A stretch of DNA of 5,261 nucleotides from assembly GCA_007119395.1 (NCBI GenBank), contig SKPS01000013.1, positions 1-5,261 of the forward strand, read 5' to 3'. The notes beneath the pieces are model-generated. The model was given only the letters and a program-made list of their open reading frames with translations. It was not told the origin of the DNA and searched no databases. This stretch comes from Lentimicrobiaceae bacterium. Lineage in GTDB: Bacteria; Bacteroidota; Bacteroidia; Bacteroidales; SKPS01. A program made the translations under genes and the position numbers. Positions 1 through 5,261 of the stretch are shown here, piece after piece; positions within the stretch are counted from its first letter, which is position 1; each line of letters begins with the position of its first letter.

Positions 1-1135
1 AATTACTTTGTAGGTTGTTTGCAGAGACAAAAGCACCGGTAAACCGGTTAAACCGGGCAATCAGGGCAGTGTTCACGGCTGTACTTATGGCATAGTTATT
101 CACAATGGGCACACCAAAAAAGTTGGCTCCGGGATGTTGTTGAATGTTTCCACAACTATACACATAATCCCCTATTATCAATGGTTTGCCACCAATAATC
201 TTTTCATGATGTGTGGTGGATAGACCAAATCCTCCTACCTCTTTGTGCCAGATATATTGGCCGCTGTCAGAGAACTTGCAGATCACCGAGGTGCTATATA
301 ACTGTGATGGAATACTGGCAATAGTATCGCCTCCAATAATCAGCGGATGACCGGGCACCGAGATGGTTAGGTAGTAGTTATTGTCCTGGTCAATGGAGAA
401 AAAGGTGCTACGAAACGAGAGCGGGAATTGGTTTTCCATCTCCAGCTTGGTGATGCCAATCAGTTCTCCGTCGGTTTTGCGGAATTTTACCACATAAATT
501 CCTTTCTCAGGCACATGAAAGCCGTTCCAGGTATGGGGGCCTTCAAAACTTACCAGAACGCACAAGTTTCCCTGGTTGTCTGTTTCTGACTGATGTGGCA
601 TAAATATTGGGAGTCCCAGCATTATGTCAGGACCGGGCATGCTGATCCATTGGGTGCTACCGGTACTGTCAAGCATAATTGCGCAAAACCCTTTGCTGAT
701 GGTGCTGGTGGCCGGAATAATACTGTCTCCAAAATGAGCAGGACCGCCGTGATAAACACCCACATTACCTGCGATATACACATTGCCTGCCAGATCCACA
801 TGCATGCCATAAATCTGGTCATTTACTATGTTTCCGAAGAACCTGACCCACCTGAAGGATCCGTCGCAACGGTAGCTGAATACGGCAAAGTCTCTCCATC
901 CAAAGGAGTTGTTTCGGGTGACGGTGTCAATCACCGTAAATCCATTGTACAAATTTGAGGCACCATACACATTGCCTGCGGCATCGGTGCCCAGCCAGAA
1001 AACCCCTTCGTCGGGCTCATTGGATACTCCACTGCCCCAGCTTCCGCCCCCTGCTACCCACTGAAACTGCTGGTTTTGAGCAGTTGATAACAATCCCATT
1101 GCACAAAATGCGATAAAAATTAATACTCGTTTCAT
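1..1135 (-). CDS. Exported beta-propeller (SBBP-like repeat) protein, 3' end cut by window edge
   Basis: This frame is open from an ATG at 1135 to the left edge, giving 378 residues with no stop, so the C-terminus is missing. Residues 1-19 form a signal peptide (K2, R3, then a hydrophobic core, likely cleavage after STA), so the product is exported. The mature part has five repeats of about 63-74 residues. Each opens with a D-x-x-G-N-x-Y-like turn (D51, D114, D186, D249, weaker at D323). Each then has a hydrophobic strand ending in a (D/T)-G-x-x-x-W-like turn (near 83-96, 150-163, 213-226, 283-296, 357-370). This is the pattern of SBBP/beta-propeller repeats common in large Bacteroidota surface proteins. 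Those usually end in a T9SS sorting domain, which cannot be seen here. No catalytic motif is visible, so a binding or structural role is only an inference. The start is supported by the signal peptide beginning exactly there. No Shine-Dalgarno sequence precedes it, as is usual in Bacteroidota. It lies downstream of the large Ig/PKD gene on the same strand, behind a terminator. Confidence 0.88.
   Translation of the reverse strand, partial: MKRVLIFIAFCAMGLLSTAQNQQFQWVAGGGSWGSGVSNEPDEGVFWLGTDAAGNVYGASNLYNGFTVIDTVTRNNSFGWRDFAVFSYRCDGSFRWVRFFGNIVNDQIYGMHVDLAGNVYIAGNVGVYHGGPAHFGDSIIPATSTISKGFCAIMLDSTGSTQWISMPGPDIMLGLPIFMPHQSETDNQGNLCVLVSFEGPHTWNGFHVPEKGIYVVKFRKTDGELIGITKLEMENQFPLSFRSTFFSIDQDNNYYLTISVPGHPLIIGGDTIASIPSQLYSTSVICKFSDSGQYIWHKEVGGFGLSTTHHEKIIGGKPLIIGDYVYSCGNIQQHPGANFFGVPIVNNYAISTAVNTALIARFNRFTGAFVSANNLQSN
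2..1000 (-). repeat. Protein-level beta-propeller repeats (at least five blades)
   Basis: Residues 46-378 of the propeller protein are built from diverged blades. The D-x-x-G-N-x-Y turn recurs at D51 (DAAGNVY), D114 (DLAGNVY), D186 (DNQGNLC), D249 (DQDNNYY) and, weakest, D323 (DYVYSCGN). The spacings are 63, 72, 63 and 74 residues. Three units also carry an F-G/G-G-D-(S/T)-I-like or D-T-V element at the same phase (near D70, D137, D270). The repeats are conserved in pattern only and are not DNA-level duplications. More blades are likely beyond the left edge. Confidence 0.72.
1079..1135 (-). other. Sec signal peptide of the propeller protein
   Basis: The first 19 residues have a basic start (K2, R3), a hydrophobic core of about 13 residues (V4 to L16) and a small-residue cleavage site, S-T-A before Q20. 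The only cysteine in this stretch (C11) follows I-A-F and is not in a lipobox, so signal peptidase I processing is more likely than lipoprotein attachment. The exact cleavage site is a prediction by eye. Confidence 0.82.
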
Positions 1136-1161
1136 GATGTTCGTTAAATTTATTAAAATGA

Positions 1162-1178
1162 TCTCACATTATGTAAGA
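1162..1178. promoter_or_regulatory. Imperfect 17-base dyad upstream of the propeller gene, possible operator
   Basis: The minus strand reads TCTTACATAATGTGAGA, an inverted repeat of two 8-base arms around one central base. Seven of the eight pairs match and the eighth would be a G-U pair in RNA. It ends 26 bases before the ATG at 1135, where an operator or a small leader hairpin could lie. I do not recognise it as the site of a known regulator. A dyad of this quality can arise by chance in an intergenic gap of this size, so the call is tentative. Confidence 0.25.
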
Positions 1179-1210
1179 CACAAAAACTTTGCTTTTGGTT
1201 GTCTGGTGTT

Positions 1211-1250
1211 GAAATAAAAACGGGGAGGGCAAGCAAATCCCTCCCTCCCC
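1211..1250 (-). terminator. Intrinsic terminator of the large Ig/PKD gene
   Basis: Reading the minus strand, nine bases after the TAA stop, GGGGAGGG (1250-1243) pairs perfectly with CCCTCCCC (1229-1222) across a 13-base loop. One base later comes the T-rich run TTTTTATTT. An 8-bp nearly all-GC stem plus a T tract is the classic Rho-independent form. The left arm continues as a further AGGG, so the hairpin can also form in a shifted register. The element should separate transcription of the large gene from the propeller gene. The opposite strand lacks a T tract in the right place, so it acts in one direction. Confidence 0.9.
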
Positions 1251-1259
1251 ATTTCTGTA

Positions 1260-4200
1260 TTATCGAATAATCATCATTCGCTTGGTTAGCACACGACGAC
1301 TGTTTTCAATGAGTTCAACAAAATAGATTCCGGGTTTTAAGTGTCCGGTGTCGTATGTTTGCGTGCCACTGGTTTCGTGCAGGTTGATGGTTTCAACTAC
1401 CCTGCCTGTGGCGTCCATGATCCGTAGCATAGAACCGGATGTTATCTTTTCAGAAGCCATCCGATACACGATGTTGGTTCGGGTAGAAGTGGGATTAGGG
1501 AAGATATGCAATTCAGTGGTTAACCCCTTTTCTGATTCAGGCGATCCGGATTCATCATCCTGCGCTTTTTTGAATGGGTTGCCAGGAATACTAATTAATG
1601 TCTGCCCAATACATTTCTCTTGTATGCCACAAAACACGGTAATGCGAATGATTACTGTCGCTGAATAGTTAAACAGTTGAAATGTTCCGTTGAGCTGGTT
1701 CGGACCCTGTTGAAGTGTTGTGGGGGAAATGGAGGTGAAACTACCAATGGCATTACCCGTTACCGGGTCTATGACCGAGATGTTGTATGAGGGATTGGAG
1801 CAATACTGTGTGGATACAGTTACCTCAAGGTCGATGTTGTACATGTTCATTTCCAACTGTTCTGCTTCATGAGCCACCAACTCCACAGTGCAACAATCCT
1901 CCAACCTCCAGTTCATGGTTCGTGTGTGTTGTGCACACAATCCGTTGTCGAGCCGCCAGAAATAGTCACCCGGTCCTTCTCCGTCAGGATTCACATCAAT
2001 TCTCAGTGGTTCGCAAACAGATGTATAGCCATGGCCTTGGTATGGGTGGTTGTGGTTTACCGGGTTGCCATCCTTATACCATCCCCAATATGCAAACTCA
2101 ACATGCTCAGGTCCATGTATCCACCGTTCAAGATCATCAGGGCAGAATTTGTAACAACCATCTTCAGGAAATCTCCAGAAATAGGTATTCGGAGCCAGTG
2201 GGATTACTATTTCTTCATGATTTCGACATCCATATTGGTCGGTCACCCACACCCTGTAGGCACCTCCATGGCTTACGGTAGTGGTTGATCCGGCAGTGCC
2301 ATTGCTCCAATTGAAGGCAGGAGCAGGGGTAATGGATGAGGTTGCTGAGAGCTCAATCAGGTAGTGTTCGCAATCGAGCACATTGAGTCCAATGGTGGGT
2401 TTGGCAGGAAGAGGGTGAACTGTCACCTCAAAGAGGTAGGAGGTGGAACTACATGATGTGGTCTGTGAGGTGACAGTGAGCTGAAAGGTGTACACGCCAA
2501 TTTCATCTGCAGGAATACTGATCTGTCTTGTAGTATGGATAGAGGGAGGGTGGCCAGGATTTGGCGAGGTCACAACCCAATGATAATCAGTGTTGTTCGG
2601 ATCATAACCTGTGAGTGCGGTGAGTTCAATCTTGTCTTTAAAACAGGCATCCTGTTTCCCCTCGATGATGGCGGTTGGAGCATAGACAATACTGAGTTTG
2701 GCGGGTGTAGGGTTGATCTCCCGGTAACAGTTGTGGGCATCGGTGATCTTCACCCAATAGGCACCAGATCCAATCATGGCAGCCTGGTCGACATCAAGGG
2801 TGGGAGAGGTGTGGTTGGGGAGAGGATCGGGGCCGGTGTACCATTGGTAAGCCAAAGGCGTATTGGTTCCACCACTAATAACCGGAGCAAATGCACTGGT
2901 AGAGGAACCACCCTGGCAAATTGTGTACGTCAGAGGAAGGTACTGCTCATCAGGATTGCCGCTAAAAGTGATATCATTTTGATACACAGTAATCGCCTCG
3001 CTTTTTGTATCAGTACACCCGTAGTTGTTGGTCACGGTGAGGGTGGGATTAAGTGTTAAGTTGTTGGGATCGTGAACATAGGAAAACGCTGTGCTGAAAA
3101 GGTGGCTTTCAGCAGGGGGATTTGCGTTGTTAAAGATCCACACAGAAGAGATGATATCCGCCACCGGGGTGCTGGTGTTTGTGAATTGCACTTCCTGGCC
3201 TTCACAGGTTTCGTTGTTACTAACGGGGTGGTTGGTTGACATGGTGAAGTCAGCAGTAGGCAGCACCGGCACGTTGATATTGACGGAAGTGGTACAGGGG
3301 AAAGTGGTGCCATCCTCTGCTATCAATTCCAGCGTATAATTTGCCCCCGGGGTTACCGTGAGTGTACAGGTTGGGTTGGTACAAGACTCCGGAATACCAT
3401 TGAGCAGCCATTGCCGTTGTGAAATCTGATGCCCGGGGTACACAATGGAGTTGTCATGCACAATGAGTTCGTATTCGATGTTATTGGCTGCGCACTGGAT
3501 TCCCCATCGAATATCAGCCACTACGGGTATTACGAACGGGGCCGATTTGGATACCAGGCATGGTGGTTCGGCAGGGGCGTCGTTTTCGTATAAGACATCC
3601 AGCTTAATCATATACTGGCCAGGTTGTGACAGGGTGAATTCCGGTGACAGGTTTTGCGTTGGGGTGCCTGTTTGGGTAAATGGAGTGCCAGATGCCATCA
3701 CGGTCCAATCATAGCTGATGATATTCACCCCCGGGGTTCCGGCGGTATTGCAGGTGGCCTGTATGGTAGCACAATCGATAAGTGAAACGGAAAGGTTCGA
3801 GATGCCGGCCGGTGCCATTGGGGTGCAACCTGCACCACTACCCCCACAGTTGGGGTTCTCTTCAATGGTTACCTCATTGGTTCTGGTGCTACATGTTGTG
3901 TTTGTATTGGTTACGATGGCAAAGTAGGTGCCTTGGCTGGTTGTGGCAGACGGGGATACATTGGGCAAAGCCGATGTTACCGTGTAGGTGGTAAGTCCGT
4001 TTGCACCATTAATTAGCTTCTCGGTAGTGGTACCTGTTTCAATGAAATACCACTCTATGTTGAAGTTGCCTTGGGAGTTGTTTGAGAGGCTCAACGGGTA
4101 GGATCCCATAGGTGGGCAGAAATAGATGTTTTCAGCCGGGGAGATAGAAGCATCGGGTTGAGGGTTAATCTCAATATTCAGAGTGTATGGTTGTGAATGG

Positions 4201-5261
4201 TTGTTGTTACAAGTGCTGACGGCAACCACCGACACGGGGAATATTTCCGAAGCAGAGCTATTGAAGTTATAGTATGTATGCTGAAGTGAACTGCCTGTAG
4301 TGAAGGTATTCCCGTCACCCATATCCCACAGAAAGGAGCTTGCCGGTGCACCATATATGGTAGCATTAAAAGTGATGGGTTCACCACTGCAGAATGATCC
4401 GGTTGGAGTAACCGAGGTGATACTTGTTGAGCCTTGAACGGTCACATTATAGATGATGGCGGTAGAAGTGATTCCGCATTTTGTCACCTCACAACGTATC
4501 TGACAGGAGTGTGAACCACCCAGATGGAGCCAGGTAATCTCTATCTCGTCAGTGCCTTGTCCTTGTGTAATGCTGCCAAGATCATCGGGGAGCAGGCTCC
4601 ATTTAATCACTTCAGGTGTTACACCGTAGGTGTCAAGGGAGTATATTGATTCAGTGTCTTCGCAAGGAGTTTGCGCACCGGTGATTTGTCCAGTGATTAC
4701 AATATGGTTTACATTCAGCACAAGATCCGTGGAATAGCAGTCGGGCAGGTTGTCCCAAAACCGGGTTGCCGTAATGCTCTTTGCTGAAGAGCTTGTCCAG
4801 ATAACGGTAACGTTAAGTCCTGACGCAGTATTTGATGTTGTTCCAGCTACATTGCCTCCCACCACGGTCCATTCAACTGATGTGCCATGTAGGTAATCAG
4901 CAGAATAGGTATAAGGATCCATAAGGCATACCTCGGTTTCACCGGTAATCGCGGTGGGTGGTGGTGGAAGGTCTACCACTTTCACCATGACCCATTCCGG
5001 ATCGCAGAAATTTGCAGGATTGCTGGCAGAGATCATATAGTGTCCGGGTATATCGAAGATTGAGCCGGGTAACGTAATGGTATTGGCGTTGTTGGCGGTA
5101 TTTACGTTTGCAGTAGTTCCATCAGGCTTATACACTGTGAAACTGGTAATCCCTGTAACAGAAAATGGGGGATGAGGGAATTGAGACGAAACAATCTGAC
5201 AGTCCACATCCGAGTTTAAGCACACCTCTTGGGGTGCATCGATCATCGGCTGTGGCTTAAC
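1260..5261 (-). CDS. Giant T9SS-secreted Ig/PKD-domain surface protein, 5' end cut by window edge
   Basis: The frame is open from the right edge to the TAA at 1262-1260, giving 1333 residues. Residue numbers used here count from the Met at 5246. That Met is not the real start: five more codons (V-K-P-Q-P) precede it with no stop and no signal peptide follows. V-K-P-Q-P-M-I also matches internal domain borders such as I-N-P-Q-P-D-A and V-H-P-L-P-A-K. Eleven Ig/PKD-like domains run from 1 to about 1016. Domains 2 and 3 resemble the PKD-like type starting I-T-G-x-x-x-x-C, and domain 4 is a classic PKD with WDMGDG at 307-312. A Cys/Trp/His-rich module (1017-1120), a beta-rich domain (1121-1222), a charged linker (KKAQDDESGSPESEKG, 1226-1241) and a T9SS sorting domain (1245-1328) follow. 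Such proteins are usually cell-surface adhesins or structural scaffolds. No catalytic domain is visible, so the ligand is unknown. A strong terminator follows the stop codon. Confidence 0.95.
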   Translation of the reverse strand, partial: VKPQPMIDAPQEVCLNSDVDCQIVSSQFPHPPFSVTGITSFTVYKPDGTTANVNTANNANTITLPGSIFDIPGHYMISASNPANFCDPEWVMVKVVDLPPPPTAITGETEVCLMDPYTYSADYLHGTSVEWTVVGGNVAGTTSNTASGLNVTVIWTSSSAKSITATRFWDNLPDCYSTDLVLNVNHIVITGQITGAQTPCEDTESIYSLDTYGVTPEVIKWSLLPDDLGSITQGQGTDEIEITWLHLGGSHSCQIRCEVTKCGITSTAIIYNVTVQGSTSITSVTPTGSFCSGEPITFNATIYGAPASSFLWDMGDGNTFTTGSSLQHTYYNFNSSASEIFPVSVVAVSTCNNNHSQPYTLNIEINPQPDASISPAENIYFCPPMGSYPLSLSNNSQGNFNIEWYFIETGTTTEKLINGANGLTTYTVTSALPNVSPSATTSQGTYFAIVTNTNTTCSTRTNEVTIEENPNCGGSGAGCTPMAPAGISNLSVSLIDCATIQATCNTAGTPGVNIISYDWTVMASGTPFTQTGTPTQNLSPEFTLSQPGQYMIKLDVLYENDAPAEPPCLVSKSAPFVIPVVADIRWGIQCAANNIEYELIVHDNSIVYPGHQISQRQWLLNGIPESCTNPTCTLTVTPGANYTLELIAEDGTTFPCTTSVNINVPVLPTADFTMSTNHPVSNNETCEGQEVQFTNTSTPVADIISSVWIFNNANPPAESHLFSTAFSYVHDPNNLTLNPTLTVTNNYGCTDTKSEAITVYQNDITFSGNPDEQYLPLTYTICQGGSSTSAFAPVISGGTNTPLAYQWYTGPDPLPNHTSPTLDVDQAAMIGSGAYWVKITDAHNCYREINPTPAKLSIVYAPTAIIEGKQDACFKDKIELTALTGYDPNNTDYHWVVTSPNPGHPPSIHTTRQISIPADEIGVYTFQLTVTSQTTSCSSTSYLFEVTVHPLPAKPTIGLNVLDCEHYLIELSATSSITPAPAFNWSNGTAGSTTTVSHGGAYRVWVTDQYGCRNHEEIVIPLAPNTYFWRFPEDGCYKFCPDDLERWIHGPEHVEFAYWGWYKDGNPVNHNHPYQGHGYTSVCEPLRIDVNPDGEGPGDYFWRLDNGLCAQHTRTMNWRLEDCCTVELVAHEAEQLEMNMYNIDLEVTVSTQYCSNPSYNISVIDPVTGNAIGSFTSISPTTLQQGPNQLNGTFQLFNYSATVIIRITVFCGIQEKCIGQTLISIPGNPFKKAQDDESGSPESEKGLTTELHIFPNPTSTRTNIVYRMASEKITSGSMLRIMDATGRVVETINLHETSGTQTYDTGHLKPGIYFVELIENSRRVLTKRMMIIR
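1263..1514 (-). other. T9SS type A C-terminal sorting domain (Por secretion tail)
   Basis: Residues 1245-1328 carry all the landmarks of the T9SS sorting domain. These are IFPNPTS near 1248, a first strand NIVYRM, the central LRIMDATGRVV (the L-x-D-x-x-G-R-x-V core), then HLKPGIYFVEL (the L-x-x-G-x-Y-x-V motif) at 1302-1312. The domain ends in a basic tail finishing with KRMMIIR. It directs passage through the outer-membrane T9SS translocon and is normally removed by the sortase PorU when the protein is attached to the surface. Length and position at the extreme C-terminus match the family. Confidence 0.95.
1581..1886 (-). other. Beta-rich domain preceding the sorting signal
   Basis: Residues 1121-1222 show alternating hydrophobic strands, for example IDLEVTVS near 1138, YNISVID near 1154, FNYSATVIIRITVF near 1192 and QTLISIP at the end. 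C1149, C1206 and C1212 could pair. It reads as one more immunoglobulin-like or jelly-roll-like sandwich but lacks the cysteine phasing of the eleven upstream domains. No specific family is recognised. Confidence 0.45.
1887..2198 (-). other. Cys/Trp/His-rich module with internal duplication, unknown function
   Basis: Residues 1017-1120 differ in composition from the rest of the protein. There are six Trp (1024, 1042, 1054, 1056, 1097, 1113), six Cys (1031, 1035, 1078, 1104, 1118, 1119) and a His-rich loop (H1065, H1067, H1072). The 11-residue blocks TYFWRFPEDGC (1021-1031) and DYFWRLDNGLC (1094-1104) share Y-F-W-R and the final Cys, 73 residues apart, which points to a duplicated unit. The exposed aromatics could fit a carbohydrate-binding or other ligand-binding face, and the Cys and His residues could bind metal. 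Both are guesses. I do not recognise the family. It sits between the Ig/PKD stalk and the C-terminal domains. Confidence 0.55.
2199..5261 (-). repeat. Eleven tandem Ig/PKD-like domains with phased cysteine pairs
   Basis: Each domain has one cysteine near its first strand and one just after the penultimate strand, in a context like Y-x-V-x-V-T-x-x-x-x-C followed by an alternating strand. The pairs are C9-C81, C107-C170, C195-C257, C286-C346, C377-C452, C492-C563, C585-C651, C681-C744, C777-C840, C868-C932 and C959-C1007. The gaps are 72, 63, 62, 60, 75, 71, 66, 63, 63, 64 and 48 residues. Borders are marked by proline-rich P-x-P linkers. Extra cysteines (16, 248, 252, 467, 474, 499, 622, 627) fall outside the scheme. 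The disulfides are inferred from the regular spacing. Domain edges are estimates by eye and sequence identity between units is low. Confidence 0.78.
4164..4433 (-). other. Classic PKD domain (domain 4 of the array)
   Basis: Residues 272-361 show the PKD landmarks in order: F-C-S-G-E-P-I-T-F-N-A, then WDMGDG (the WDFGDG motif) at 307-312. These are followed by H-T-Y at 323-325, where PKD domains have the aromatic strand after the turn, and V-S-V-V-A-V-S near 338-344. It is the only unit in the array with an intact GDG turn. Domain 8 has WIFNNA at the same place, and the other units have lost the motif. Confidence 0.8.

Noticed and set aside
35..57. Short tandem ACCGGTAA-like repeat
   Set aside because: It encodes R-F-N-R-F-T-G at the end of a propeller blade strand and is explained by repeated Arg-Phe codons. 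Two to three copies of 9 bases do not make a meaningful DNA repeat.
593..958. Open plus-strand frame of 121 codons, and the minus-strand frame at 622-822 in another phase
   Set aside because: Both lie inside the propeller gene in other frames. Their translations lack a signal peptide, domain pattern or ribosome-binding context, while the minus-strand gene frame has all the expected signals.
1144..1151. Possible Bacteroidota -7 promoter element, TAAATTTA on the minus strand, with an upstream TTTG
   Set aside because: It matches TAnnTTTG at seven of eight positions, but the nearest TTTG is about 28 bases upstream, too far. The element lies only about eight bases from the start codon, leaving almost no leader. 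AT-rich sequence gives such matches easily.
1239..1250. Possible G-quadruplex in GGGGAGGGAGGG on the minus strand
   Set aside because: Only three G-runs are present within reach, so an intramolecular quadruplex cannot form. The hairpin with the downstream C-rich arm explains the sequence.
1348..4387. About ten open frames of 69-174 codons on both strands inside the large gene
   Set aside because: They are shadows of the Ig/PKD gene. Their translations have unnatural composition (rich in Cys, His and Trp, or low-complexity) and no recognisable motif. The covering frame has continuous domain structure and a sorting tail.

Overview
The window looks like a piece of a Bacteroidota (Bacteroidetes) chromosome. 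It carries two large genes for exported proteins, both on the minus strand and both cut by a window edge. The clearest taxonomic signal is the end of the larger protein, an 84-residue C-terminal domain of the Por-secretion-tail type, used to send proteins through the type IX secretion system (T9SS). T9SS is essentially confined to the Bacteroidota and close relatives. The absence of a Shine-Dalgarno sequence before the one visible start codon fits that group. The sequence does not let me name a genus.

Layout, in transcription order (right to left). Positions 5261 to 1260 hold a very long secreted protein of which 1333 residues are visible. It has eleven tandem Ig/PKD-like beta-sandwich domains, each with a regularly placed cysteine pair, then an unusual Cys/Trp/His-rich module with an internal duplication, another beta-rich domain, a short charged linker and the T9SS sorting domain. 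Its true start lies beyond the right edge. Positions 1259 to 1136 are a 124-base gap. It holds a strong intrinsic terminator directly behind the large gene and an imperfect 17-base dyad upstream of the next gene. Positions 1135 to 1 encode a second exported protein: a clean signal peptide followed by at least five beta-propeller (SBBP-like) repeats. Its end lies beyond the left edge.

How they fit together: both products are predicted to cross the inner membrane. The large one is then predicted to pass through T9SS and be anchored on or released from the cell surface. The propeller protein probably follows the same route, but the part that would carry its sorting domain is outside the window. 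The terminator suggests two separate transcripts rather than one operon. No enzyme, defence system, RNA gene, mobile element or CRISPR array is visible. I found no convincing new biological system; the most unusual element is the Cys/Trp/His-rich module near the end of the large protein.
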